Shown: piece by piece, positions 53,876-62,750 of the stretch
Position numbering within the stretch: position 1 is the first letter of the stretch
How the letters are laid out: each line of letters opens with the position of its first letter
NCBI RefSeq assembly: GCF_000482245.1
Contig: NZ_AWNH01000096.1
Coordinates: forward strand, 1 to 64,000
DNA: 64,000 nucleotides
Origin: Leptolyngbya sp. Heron Island J
GTDB taxonomy: Bacteria > Cyanobacteriota > Cyanobacteriia > Phormidesmidales > Phormidesmidaceae
Direction of reading: 5' to 3'
Position numbers and translations under genes: made by a program
Notes under the pieces: model-generated
The model's input: the letters and a program-made list of their open reading frames with translations, nothing else
Told to the model about the DNA's origin: nothing
Database searches by the model: none

Positions 53876-54955
53876 CTATCTTAGAAAATCCGTCTCAGCA
53901 TTGTTTTCCGCTGGTTCAACTTGTGTACCAGCTTTGATTAACTTAGTCATATGTCCTTGATTTCGGGAAAATCGTTCAACTTCCCATCTATTTATTTTTT
54001 CTACACTGAGACCCTTGAGATCTTTTTGAGACAATAGATCGTTATAGCTATTGGCATCATCAAAATTTTCAAACATAAGGACAGTATTTCGCCCATCTGC
54101 ATGCAGCGTTGTGTAAATGCCTTCATTGCTAGAATGAGGGTTCATCAATAAAATAAAAACTTGACCTGGATGTGTAAAGCTCAATATTGGTGGATTGAAA
54201 ACAAGTGACCATATAAAAGGAGGCCACACATAAGAGAGGTAACCTTTGGTTAGCTCCATTCCTTCTCTTACTGCACTGATTGGAATCTTAAGCTGATCAT
54301 TGGCGATATTTGCGGAAATTTTGAAGAGAGAAGGAAGATCGGAGAAATACAAGCTTGCCACAACAGCGATTACAAAGAGACCAAAAAGATGTTCTTTCCC
54401 TGCCAAATAATTTTGTAGGCTTGCTGGTAGCCATGGAGAGATAACTGCATATCCAGAAAATCCTGGTAAAGGAAGTAATAGCAAAAGAAACAGAAGTATT
54501 AGATATCCTGCCATAATGGCCAATATAGGCCAAAGAAAATTAATTTGCCACTTTGTGACTGGCTCTAATGCCCTCCATTCAAGCGACTCAAATTTCATCA
54601 TTGCTTCTTCACGAGCTGTTTTTTCAACGAACTGAGCTCCGATTTCCCAATTGTCTGCAAGACCTAACCAAAATGGGCTGGATATAGCCAAAATAAACAA
54701 GGCGATCATCACCAAGCCTGAAAGAGGAATAATGCTACGCCATATACGACTGCGAATACGGATAAGGTCAATCTCTGGGGAACGCCCAAATGCAAATCTA
54801 AGATTTGAAGGGAAACTAAAGTAGCCCTTCTCAATAGCAAGGTTATCGCCCGCCAAATAAGCTAAACATGCTTGGGTTAATCCAGAGATATAGAATACTG
54901 TTGGGAGAAGAAGTATAAAAGATATAATTAATAGTATAGAAGCTATATTTAACAT
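53876..54955 (-). CDS. Membrane protein with C-terminal DUF3110 domain
   Basis: A 359-residue protein with about six membrane helices between residues 5 and 260, followed by a soluble domain from about 268: GQVFILLMNPHSSNEGIYTT, RNTVLMFENFDDANSYNDLL and VEKINRWEVERFSRNQGHMT. This matches DUF3110, normally a small stand-alone cyanobacterial protein. The fusion to a polytopic membrane part is new to me. AT-rich relative to neighbours. Function unknown. It is convergent with the V/A-ATPase operon. Confidence 0.72.
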   Translation of the reverse strand: MLNIASILLIISFILLLPTVFYISGLTQACLAYLAGDNLAIEKGYFSFPSNLRFAFGRSPEIDLIRIRSRIWRSIIPLSGLVMIALFILAISSPFWLGLADNWEIGAQFVEKTAREEAMMKFESLEWRALEPVTKWQINFLWPILAIMAGYLILLFLLLLLPLPGFSGYAVISPWLPASLQNYLAGKEHLFGLFVIAVVASLYFSDLPSLFKISANIANDQLKIPISAVREGMELTKGYLSYVWPPFIWSLVFNPPILSFTHPGQVFILLMNPHSSNEGIYTTLHADGRNTVLMFENFDDANSYNDLLSQKDLKGLSVEKINRWEVERFSRNQGHMTKLIKAGTQVEPAENNAETDFLR

Positions 54956-55254
54956 TGCGAATTTTTATAGTGTGTATCTCTTTAATTGTTTTATGGAATT
55001 GTAGCGTAAGGTCCAGCTGAGAGCGCTGTTTGTATATAGAATGAATTATTAATAACAAACTGAATACCAAAATGACTTAGGATTGTTGGTACTACTTCAT
55101 TATTGAAGCTAGCTTTACATCACGAGTGTGCGCATCAGCTAATTGAAAGATGCTACTGACTTCAGGATTGATGGCTGAAGCTTATTAAAGATGTTATGAC
55201 GGTCTATTCAAGTGCCAGTAAGAATGGTAGCCCAGCCAGAGCCACTTTTAGTTG

Positions 55255-55312
55255 GCTGCCCTATATGTTGTAGAACCCAACCAGTGTAAGCTTCTACAAC
55301 ATATAGGGCAGC
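55255..55312. repeat. Perfect 21-bp inverted repeat
   Basis: GCTGCCCTATATGTTGTAGA(A) at 55255-55275 and its exact complement at 55292-55312 enclose a 16-base loop. It lies downstream of the phosphonate catabolic genes (minus strand) in an otherwise gene-free stretch (54956-55420). No T-run is next to it. It may be a transcript end, or the footprint or ends of a miniature mobile element. Confidence 0.85.
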
Positions 55313-55348
55313 GATAGCCCGCGCTTCACCTGAAAACCACAACTGCTG

Positions 55349-55408
55349 CTACGTTTCAAGCTGAACATCTCTAATGCCGACAAGAGTAGCTTTCTTGATG
55401 TCTGACAT
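55349..55408 (-). CDS. Possible 19-residue ORF or start of a decayed gene
   Basis: ATG at 55408, 12 bases after the FAD oxidoreductase stop, with TTAGGAAT upstream; it reads MSDIKKATLVGIRDVQLET and then TAG. The frame is open again beyond the stop for about 45 codons through the inverted repeat. It could be a leader peptide or the start of a lost third gene of the operon. I do not recognise it. Confidence 0.2.
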   Translation of the reverse strand: MSDIKKATLVGIRDVQLET

Positions 55409-55420
55409 AATGGATAATTC

Positions 55421-56566
55421 CTAATCTGCGTTTAGGTCCGCAATCACCTCTTCCGCTAAGCCAAAAGACAGCGTCATACCTGCACCACTAAGAGCTGTTA
55501 CGATGGTCACTCCGGGTTCTGGTTGAGCAATAAACTCTGTCTTCCCTGGAAGCTTTGCATAGACTCCGTGCCAAGTCTCAGCAATATCCAAGGAAGGAAC
55601 ATTTGTGAAGCCCTTCAGATAATCCAAGATATATCGGTTCGGTTCAGCTCTATCGAATGGATCTGGATTATTCCCGTATTCATGAGTATCTCCAATAATT
55701 AACTCTCCTGATGCGTTTTGCGAAACCATTACATGAATTCCCCATTGCGGGAAATGAGGCGTTTCCTGCTCGATGCGCGTTTTCAAACTCCCTAGAGATG
55801 AGCAATCAGCAAAGGCGGCATAGTGGGTAAGTGTTAATCCACCACATAGGGGGACGCCAATGTTGAAACCCTCCGGCTGAGGAGCGGTGCGCATCATCTG
55901 CAGCTTAACTTTTGTGATGTTGCTAGCATTGTAGACTTCTGGATAAAGGGTCTCAAAATCAGCCCCACTACAAACCAAAATCTGTTCTGCTGTCCATTGT
56001 TCTCCTCCGGCGATCAGAGTAGGATGAGCGATGTCAGTGACAACTGTATTAAAGTGAAACTCAACACCGTATACCTGATTTAAGTAGTCAGGTAATTTAG
56101 CGATCGCTTCTCTCGGGTCAACAATGGCCTCAGTTTCACTCCAAAGAGCACCCAGCAGCCCTTGAGTAGATACCGCAGGGCTTTTTTGCCTGGCGTCCTC
56201 TGCTGTTAGCATCCGGGGAGGAATCTTGACAGATTGCCGCTGTGCCACAAACTCTTCTAGCACGGCTAGTTCATCCGGGCGGTAGGCCACATGTAAAGAA
56301 CCACAGGGATTTATATGAAATCGAGCTTGCTCTGCCAGGCTCATCCAAATTTCACGAGATCTGAGGGCACGAGCTAGCAAGGGACCCGTTGGCTGACCAA
56401 TTGGCCAGACCATCCCGAAGTTACGAATAGAGGCCCCAACACAGCGAGCATGACGCTCAAAGACTACAACTCGTTTGCCCTGTTTTGCTGCTGCCAGTGC
56501 ATGGGCTAAGCCGACAATGCCAGCACCCACAACAGCAATATCGGCTACATGGCCTGCGTTTTCCAT
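55421..56566 (-). CDS. FAD-dependent oxidoreductase of phosphonate loci (TIGR03364-like)
   Basis: A 381-residue DAO/GlyOx-type flavoenzyme. The FAD-binding GAGIVGLAHALAAAKQGKRV and VFERH open the chain, with ASIRNFGMVWPIGQPTG next, and a C-terminal ALSGAGMTLSFGLAEEV that closes the FAD site. I associate this pattern with a family found next to phosphonatase-like genes and AEP importers; a member (PbfD) has been described as oxidising N-methylated 2-aminoethylphosphonate to phosphonoacetaldehyde (from memory). The phosphonatase-like gene lies 64 bases upstream on the same strand. Confidence 0.85.
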   Translation of the reverse strand: MENAGHVADIAVVGAGIVGLAHALAAAKQGKRVVVFERHARCVGASIRNFGMVWPIGQPTGPLLARALRSREIWMSLAEQARFHINPCGSLHVAYRPDELAVLEEFVAQRQSVKIPPRMLTAEDARQKSPAVSTQGLLGALWSETEAIVDPREAIAKLPDYLNQVYGVEFHFNTVVTDIAHPTLIAGGEQWTAEQILVCSGADFETLYPEVYNASNITKVKLQMMRTAPQPEGFNIGVPLCGGLTLTHYAAFADCSSLGSLKTRIEQETPHFPQWGIHVMVSQNASGELIIGDTHEYGNNPDPFDRAEPNRYILDYLKGFTNVPSLDIAETWHGVYAKLPGKTEFIAQPEPGVTIVTALSGAGMTLSFGLAEEVIADLNAD

Positions 56567-56630
56567 ATCTTGGTTTCTCCAAATTTGATTAATCGCTTTG
56601 TGAAAAATCGAATGAATCGTGTTCTAGAAA

Positions 56631-57356
56631 CTATATTCCGGCGATTCTTTCTTTCAATTCAACCAGTGAATCAAGTAGGCCATGATGAGGGCACAGTTCT
56701 AATTGCTCACGCGTATGTGTACCGTTGGTTATCCCGAGTGCCCAGCGACAGTGAGCATTGATACCTGCTGCTAGATCCGATGGAGTATCGCCAATAACGA
56801 TTACTGCTTGAGGATCTTTGACCCCTAGTTGATACATCGCCTTCTGAATCATGTAGGGAGCAGGTCTACCCTCGTTGTTATAAATTTCAGAGGGAGTTAC
56901 CGACGCCTGGATAACACTGTTAGCACTCCCTACATAGTTCTTATCTAACCCTCTATCCCAACCGAGGCGACCCAGAATAACATCAGTTACTTTTCTGTAG
57001 AAACCTGTGTTCAAAGCGATTTGAATGCCTTCAGCTTTGAGCCATGAAAATAGCTCAAGACATCCTTCTGTGGGCAAGACAGGTTGAGTACGGTAATGCT
57101 CCTCCAGTTTTTTTTTGAAGATTTGATAAGAAGACTCTACCTGACTGGAACAGACAGGATCTTCAGCACCTATCTGTTCCTTCCACAAGGTCTCAAACAC
57201 TAAACGCTTTGACCAGCCTTGCATTGCGGTCACTTTTGCCGGGTCTGCATCCAGTCCAGTTTCTTGAGCTGCCCTGTGAAAGCAGTCCTGCACCTCATGC
57301 TTATCTTGAACAGTTGTGCCAGCCATATCAAACACAACAAGCTGAATTTTAGACAT
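56631..57356 (-). CDS. Phosphonatase-like HAD hydrolase (PhnX-related, TIGR03351-like)
   Basis: A 241-residue HAD-superfamily enzyme. Motif I is FDMAGTT (nucleophile D10, with Ala at +2 as in PhnX), motif II LNTGFYRK, and motif IV VIVIGDTPSDLAAGINAHCR. In the cap region MQGWSK places Lys50 where PhnX has the Schiff-base Lys53 in my alignment. It most likely cleaves the C-P bond of phosphonoacetaldehyde made by the downstream oxidase. It is divergent from the GntR gene with two operator copies in the 160 bases between. Confidence 0.85.
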   Translation of the reverse strand: MSKIQLVVFDMAGTTVQDKHEVQDCFHRAAQETGLDADPAKVTAMQGWSKRLVFETLWKEQIGAEDPVCSSQVESSYQIFKKKLEEHYRTQPVLPTEGCLELFSWLKAEGIQIALNTGFYRKVTDVILGRLGWDRGLDKNYVGSANSVIQASVTPSEIYNNEGRPAPYMIQKAMYQLGVKDPQAVIVIGDTPSDLAAGINAHCRWALGITNGTHTREQLELCPHHGLLDSLVELKERIAGI

Positions 57357-57397
57357 CTTTGACTCCTGTTGATGATCAGATTCGCAATCAGTACCTG

Positions 57398-57411
57398 TCT
57401 AGACATCTAGA
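57398..57411. promoter_or_regulatory. GntR operator copy 1 (TCTAG-N4-CTAGA)
   Basis: TCTAGACATCTAGA, a perfect 5+5 palindrome, lies 42 bases before the phosphonatase-like gene. Identical arms occur at 57460 and 58330. Confidence 0.75.
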
Positions 57412-57459
57412 TAGTATGTCAAATTAAATAATGTGGCTACCCTTGCTTGACCTGTGCTA

Positions 57460-57473
57460 TCTAGATACCTAGA
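57460..57473. promoter_or_regulatory. GntR operator copy 2 (TCTAG-N4-CTAGA)
   Basis: TCTAGATACCTAGA, 46 bases before the GntR start and 49 bases from copy 1. Its position suggests autoregulation of the GntR gene. Confidence 0.75.
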
Positions 57474-57518
57474 CTTAAACTCTTAGCAGATTGCTAAGAG
57501 AGCTCGCCCTATCTGCTT

Positions 57519-58232
57519 ATGTTTCAGTCAACACAGCCCGTCTATGTACAAATTGCCAATGATTTACGCCAAACTATTCAGCAGGGCGTTTATCAAATTG
57601 GGGATAAACTACCGAGTCAGCAAAAGCTAGGAGAGCGATTTGGGGTTAACCGTCATACGGTGCGTCAAGCTGTTGAAGTTCTCAAAGAAGAAGGCTTGTT
57701 GCGGGTGGATAACGGATTGGGTGTATTTGTAGCCACTCCCCCGATTAAATACACCATCGGTAAACGGGTCCGTTATAACGAGATGCTGGAGGCACAGGGG
57801 CACTCAGCACGATATCAAATGTTAGGTTTGACTAGGGGCACTGCCACTAGCAAAGTTGCCGAATGCCTTGAACTTGAGCTAGGTGCAGACATTGTTCAAT
57901 ATGACGTTCTGGGCTTGTCGGATGAACATCCGCTGATTGTAGCGACTAGTTATTTCCCAATTGAATCCCTACCTGACATTTTAGACAAGCTATCTAGATT
58001 TAGTTCTATTTCCAAGCTCATGCGTGAGGTTTATGGTTATGACCACATTCGTCGCCGCACGCTGATTTCATCCCGTCCGGTCAAACTTAAGGACGCCAAG
58101 CTACTGAAACTAGCTAGAAACCAGCATATACTGCTTGTGCAGGCGATTAATGAGAATCAGCACGGACAGGCTATCGAATATACCGTGACTCGATTTCGGA
58201 GCGACAGCGTTGAGCTTGAATTCAATGCATAG
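57519..58232 (+). CDS. GntR/HutC-family regulator (PhnF-like, UTRA domain)
   Basis: A 237-residue regulator. The winged helix is N-terminal (YQIGDKLPSQQKLGERFGVN, RHTVRQAVEVLKEEGLLRVD) and the UTRA effector domain follows from about residue 80 (KRVRYNEMLEAQGHSARYQM). HutC-type members bind TCTAGA-like palindromes, matching the three operator copies here. It lies between the two transcription units it probably represses, and the effector should be the phosphonate or a product. Confidence 0.9.
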   Translation: MFQSTQPVYVQIANDLRQTIQQGVYQIGDKLPSQQKLGERFGVNRHTVRQAVEVLKEEGLLRVDNGLGVFVATPPIKYTIGKRVRYNEMLEAQGHSARYQMLGLTRGTATSKVAECLELELGADIVQYDVLGLSDEHPLIVATSYFPIESLPDILDKLSRFSSISKLMREVYGYDHIRRRTLISSRPVKLKDAKLLKLARNQHILLVQAINENQHGQAIEYTVTRFRSDSVELEFNA

Positions 58233-58329
58233 CGTTGCCAGTATTTGCTGATACATAGATTTAAGACAATTTTGTGCTCTTAACCAAGCCTTAACTACAG
58301 GCTCCACCACTCTTGATACCATCTAGCTG

Positions 58330-58343
58330 TCTAGATAGCTAGA
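58330..58343. promoter_or_regulatory. GntR operator copy 3 (TCTAG-N4-CTAGA)
   Basis: TCTAGATAGCTAGA, about 120 bases before the importer's binding-protein gene, with an extra half-site (ATCTAG) directly to its left. It should control the importer genes. Confidence 0.75.
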
Positions 58344-58461
58344 TAGGGCTGTCTCGATCAGAAAACTCTTGAAATACAGCTTTCAAGAGTAATGAGTTTT
58401 ACAAGATTCGACAGATTGTTATTCATTGTTCTCATCCATTTTCCGACATCAGGAGGCCACT

Positions 58462-59568
58462 ATGCTTTCCAGAAAACAATTGCTGAAAATTGGTTCTAGT
58501 TCTCTTGCTGGATTGATGCTAGCACTGACCATCAACGGTTGTGTTGTTAGAGAAGATGCCGAGACTAGCGGTGGTACGGCAGATGTAGTTGCATTAGATA
58601 TTGGCAGCGCAGATGCTGGCGAAATTACAGTCTATACAGCCATTGAAGATGACCAAATTGAAGGATACCTCGCTGAATTTGAGAAGGCTTATCCCGACAT
58701 TGATGTCAATATTGTGCGCGACTCTACCGGAATTGTTACTGCAAAGCTTCTAGCTGAAAAAGATAATCCTCAAGCTGATCTCGTATGGGGTTTAGCCGCT
58801 TCTAGTTTGGTTTTAGCAGAGCAAGAAGGCCTCCTAGAACCTTATGCACCCGAGGGCTTGGACAACGTGAAGCCAAAATTTCGAGATTCCAAGAATCCAC
58901 CTGCCTGGGTTGGTATTGACGCCTGGATCTCTGCCTTTTGTGTCAATACAGTTGAGCTAGAAAAAGCAGGACTGCCGATGCCTGCGTCTTGGGAAGACCT
59001 GACGGCTCCGGTCTACAAAGGTCATTTAGTCATGCCCAACCCGGCTTCTTCAGGTACGGGTTTTCTGTCTGTCTCTGCCCTGCTACAGCTCAAGGGTGAA
59101 GAGGAAGGCTGGGAGTATCTCGACGGACTCCATGAGAATATTGCCCAATATACTCACTCTGGTTCTAAACCTTGCAAACTGGCAGGTGCAGGTGAGTTCC
59201 CTATTGGTATCTCTTTTGGCTATCGAGCTGTCAACCAAAAGAATGATGGCGAACCGATTGAACCTATTTTCCCTGAAGAAGGCTCCGGATGGGAAATGGA
59301 AGCCAATGCTCTGATTAAGAAAGACCAAATTAAACCCGCAGCCAAGACATTTCTAGACTGGGCAATCACCCCTGAAATTTCCGAGAAATATGCAGAAGGC
59401 TTTGCGATCACAGCTGTAGAGACCAATGTGCCCGTACCCGACGGCTTTCCCGCTGACCCGACGGCTCAGCTAGCGGAAAATGACTTTACCTGGGCAGCTG
59501 AGAATCGAGACCGCATCTTAGCAGAGTGGACAGCAAAGTACGATGGCAAGTCCGAGCCGAAAGAATAA
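58462..59568 (+). CDS. 2-aminoethylphosphonate ABC substrate-binding lipoprotein (PhnS-like)
   Basis: A 368-residue binding protein from the ATG at 58462 (GGAGG six bases upstream). The N-terminus is a lipoprotein signal ending INGC. The mature part is of the ferric/AEP (Fbp/PhnS2) type: [60 protein letters not shown] and [10 protein letters not shown]. Genomic context (phosphonate catabolic genes, GntR) argues for AEP or its N-methyl form rather than iron. The ATPase and permease genes follow. Confidence 0.88.
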   Translation: MLSRKQLLKIGSSSLAGLMLALTINGCVVREDAETSGGTADVVALDIGSADAGEITVYTAIEDDQIEGYLAEFEKAYPDIDVNIVRDSTGIVTAKLLAEKDNPQADLVWGLAASSLVLAEQEGLLEPYAPEGLDNVKPKFRDSKNPPAWVGIDAWISAFCVNTVELEKAGLPMPASWEDLTAPVYKGHLVMPNPASSGTGFLSVSALLQLKGEEEGWEYLDGLHENIAQYTHSGSKPCKLAGAGEFPIGISFGYRAVNQKNDGEPIEPIFPEEGSGWEMEANALIKKDQIKPAAKTFLDWAITPEISEKYAEGFAITAVETNVPVPDGFPADPTAQLAENDFTWAAENRDRILAEWTAKYDGKSEPKE

Positions 59569-59715
59569 TTGTGTTTCCACAATATTCCTAGTGATTCTTT
59601 TATGCGGGCAATTTTCTACTTTGTCCGCTCTCTCATCAGCACAGTAGGAAAACAACACCGAGGGTAATCACTTCGCAATTCGAATCTAGCTATCACTCAC
59701 TCGGAGCTTCAAACT

Positions 59716-60906
59716 ATGCATTTCTCTGAAAAGTCAAAAGCAGTCTCACAGTCCAATAACTTTGATAGTAGTGCTGATCCGCTGACTCAGCGTCACGGTA
59801 CTGTAGTAACCACGACAGATCGACCCGAGCCCTATCTGCGTGTAGAAAATGTCTACAAGCAATTCGGCTCGTTTGTAGCACTCAAGCAAATCTACCTGGA
59901 TATTTATCCAGGTGAATTTGTTTGCTTTCTAGGTCCTAGTGGGTGTGGTAAAACAACTTTGCTCCGGGCCATCTGTGGACTTGATCCCCAAACGAGTGGT
60001 CGTGTCATTCAAGCAGGGCAGGATGTTTCTAATTTGCCTCCCTCGAAGCGAGACTTCGGAATCGTGTTTCAATCCTACGCGCTGTTTCCTAATTTGACAG
60101 CAGCGCAGAACATTGCTTACGGCTTAGAGAATGCAGGTCAGCCTAAATCCCAAATCAAGGCCCGTGTTCAGGAGCTTTTGGAGAAGGTAGGGCTTGGGCA
60201 AATTGGACAAAAATATCCAGCTCAAATGTCAGGAGGACAACAGCAGCGGGTCGCTTTAGCCCGTGCTCTGGCCATGTCGCCCGGCTTGTTACTGCTTGAT
60301 GAACCGCTTTCTGCTTTGGATGCAAAAGTTCGAGTCAAGCTACGGACTGAAATTGCTCGTATCCAGAAAGAACTCGGTGTCACCACTGTGATGGTAACTC
60401 ATGACCAGGAAGAAGCCATGGCTATAGCCGATCGCATTGTGGTCATGGACAATGGGTACTTAGCTCAGGTAGGCACTGCCTATGAGATTTATCAGCAGCC
60501 TAATTCACCTTTTGTTGCTGACTTCATCGGTGTGATGAATTTCATAGAAGGAGAAGTCATCGCAGCTGACCAAGTTCGATGTGGTAATGCTTTTCTTCAG
60601 GTACCCAGAAACGATATTCCCGTTGGTCAAAAGGCCGTCTTAGCCGTGCGTCCTGAAGCGGTTGAAGTACTTGATGTTGCTGACACGAATGGACATCCAA
60701 ATACATCAACTGCTCAGGTAGAAGGAATAGAGTTTTTAGGATCAAACTATCAGCTGAGTTTGCGGATTACTGGTACAACTGAGAAGCCTGTCCTAGTTGA
60801 GATCACCGCTGCCGAAGCACTGAAATTTGATTTGAGTATTCACTCTAGTTTGAATGTTCAATTACCACCTGAAACAATTCGAGTGTTTGCAGCAGACGCT
60901 GTGTAG
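59716..60906 (+). CDS. ABC transporter ATP-binding protein (PhnT-like)
   Basis: A 396-residue ATPase with Walker A GPSGCGKTT, signature MSGGQQQRVALARAL, Walker B LLLLDEPLSALD and a C-terminal TOBE domain (VRPEAVEVLDV). A ~45-residue N-terminal extension rich in polar residues precedes the usual start of the family. It energises the importer with the binding protein and permease on either side; the gaps of 147 and 63 bases hold no gene. Confidence 0.92.
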   Translation: MHFSEKSKAVSQSNNFDSSADPLTQRHGTVVTTTDRPEPYLRVENVYKQFGSFVALKQIYLDIYPGEFVCFLGPSGCGKTTLLRAICGLDPQTSGRVIQAGQDVSNLPPSKRDFGIVFQSYALFPNLTAAQNIAYGLENAGQPKSQIKARVQELLEKVGLGQIGQKYPAQMSGGQQQRVALARALAMSPGLLLLDEPLSALDAKVRVKLRTEIARIQKELGVTTVMVTHDQEEAMAIADRIVVMDNGYLAQVGTAYEIYQQPNSPFVADFIGVMNFIEGEVIAADQVRCGNAFLQVPRNDIPVGQKAVLAVRPEAVEVLDVADTNGHPNTSTAQVEGIEFLGSNYQLSLRITGTTEKPVLVEITAAEALKFDLSIHSSLNVQLPPETIRVFAADAV

Positions 60907-60969
60907 ATTGAATGTTTCTTGTCCAGAGTTTGATTTGGTCGCTACGAGTAAAAGAGAGTCTTTGCAATC

Positions 60970-62721
60970 ATGAGTGTTTCTCAACCAATTTCCTCTCCTC
61001 AACTAGTTAAGGTCAAACCGCTTGAGCAGAAAGTCACCAAAGAAGACTGGATTATTCGCATAGCGCTGGGCCTAGCCGTTGCCTGGCTGACAGTAGGCAT
61101 TATTTTGCCGCTGTTTCCTATGGTTCTGCGCAGTCTACAGAACACGGATGGTCAGTGGGTAGGCTTTGCTAACTATCTCAGGTATTTAACAACCCCGTCT
61201 CTGTTAGCTTCGTTTGGTAACAGTTTATCTGTTGCAGCTTTGACGACGTTATTTTCAGTGGGCTTTGCCTTTCTCTATGCCTATGGGTTGACCCGAACTG
61301 CGATGCCGGGAAAAGCTATTTTTCGTCTGTTGAGCCTTCTACCTCTTTATATTCCACCTTTAGCCCATGCCATTGGATTAATCTACTTGTTTGGCAATCA
61401 GGGGTTAATTACCCAAGCAGGTTGGGATATTAATTTATATGGTCAGACAGGCATTGTGATGGGTGAATTCTTCTACTGCTTTCCTCAAGCCGTGGTGATT
61501 TTAACAACAGCTCTGAGCTTGACGGATGCCCGCCTGTATGAAGCCGCTCAAGCATTGCGGACCTCGCCCGTTCGCACTTTCTTTACAGTGACTTTGCCCA
61601 GTGTCAAGTACGGCTTAATTAGCTCCATCTTTGTTTGTTTTATTCTGGCTTTTACCGATTTTGGTGTTCCTAAGGTCGTAGGGGGTGACTTCAATGTGCT
61701 CGCCACCGACATCTACAAACAAGTTATCGGCCAGCAGAACTTCTCGATGGGGGCAACAATCAGTGTCTTTCTGCTAGTGCCTGCTATTTTGGCCTTTGTC
61801 ATAGACCGAATTATTCAGCGCAAACAAACAGCATTAGTGAGTGCTAAAGCAGTGCCTTTACAGCCCAAACCAAACCCTGTTTTAGATTGGGCTATGTTTG
61901 TTTGTTGTTCTCTGATTGCGTCGGCTGCCATTATTGTTTTTTGCACCATCATCTTCGCATCTTTGGTTAAAGTATGGCCCTATGACTTTAGCCTGAGCCT
62001 GCGCAACTACGACTTTAGTCGTGTGGGTGGCGGCGGCTATGCTGCTTACTGGAATAGTATTCGTATGTCGTTTTGCACGGCTGTATTTGGGACAGCCATT
62101 GTGTTTACGATGGCCTATCTGGTTGAAAAGAGGAAAGGTCTCAAATGGCTGAGAGGGGTTACCTATTTTCTGTCAACCCTCCCGTTAGCGTTGCCGGGAT
62201 TGGTTCTGGGTCTTGCCTACGTGTTCTTTTTCAACCAGCGCACTATCAGCATTCCATTCACCAATTACGCATTGCTCAATCCGTTCAATGGACTCTACAG
62301 TACGCTGGCAATTTTGGTGCTGTGTACCATCATTCACTTTTCAACAGTTTGCTTTTTGACAGCTAGCACCGCTCTAAAGCAGCTTGATCCAGAGTTTGAA
62401 GCTGTATCGGAATCGCTGTCTGTACCGTTTTATAAAACGTTCTGGCGAGTGACATTGCCGATGTGTTTACCAGCCATTCTAGAGATTGGCATCTACTACT
62501 TTATCAATGCTATGGTTACAGTCTCAGCGGTGATTTTCCTGTATCCACCCAAGCTTCCCCTAGCATCTGTAGCCATTGTTAATATGGATGATGCAGGTGA
62601 TGTTGCAGCGGCAGCGGCTATGTCAGTATTAATTGTGTTGACTAGCTTGGGCGTCAAAGGTCTCTATTGGTTCTTAACACGAGGAGTGCAAAAGCGATCG
62701 CAAGCATGGCTTAAGAAGTAA
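60970..62721 (+). CDS. ABC transporter permease, fused two-domain (PhnU2-like)
   Basis: A 583-residue permease with twelve membrane helices. Two binding-protein-dependent transport domains each carry an EAA-type loop: YEAAQALRTSPVRTFFTVTL in the first half and EAVSESLSVPFYKTFWRVTL in the second. This one-chain arrangement is the PhnU2/FbpB type rather than separate U and V proteins. It completes the importer operon. Confidence 0.92.
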   Translation: MSVSQPISSPQLVKVKPLEQKVTKEDWIIRIALGLAVAWLTVGIILPLFPMVLRSLQNTDGQWVGFANYLRYLTTPSLLASFGNSLSVAALTTLFSVGFAFLYAYGLTRTAMPGKAIFRLLSLLPLYIPPLAHAIGLIYLFGNQGLITQAGWDINLYGQTGIVMGEFFYCFPQAVVILTTALSLTDARLYEAAQALRTSPVRTFFTVTLPSVKYGLISSIFVCFILAFTDFGVPKVVGGDFNVLATDIYKQVIGQQNFSMGATISVFLLVPAILAFVIDRIIQRKQTALVSAKAVPLQPKPNPVLDWAMFVCCSLIASAAIIVFCTIIFASLVKVWPYDFSLSLRNYDFSRVGGGGYAAYWNSIRMSFCTAVFGTAIVFTMAYLVEKRKGLKWLRGVTYFLSTLPLALPGLVLGLAYVFFFNQRTISIPFTNYALLNPFNGLYSTLAILVLCTIIHFSTVCFLTASTALKQLDPEFEAVSESLSVPFYKTFWRVTLPMCLPAILEIGIYYFINAMVTVSAVIFLYPPKLPLASVAIVNMDDAGDVAAAAAMSVLIVLTSLGVKGLYWFLTRGVQKRSQAWLKK

Positions 62722-62750
62722 TGGTCAGAGCGATAGCTGTTCTGTACTTT

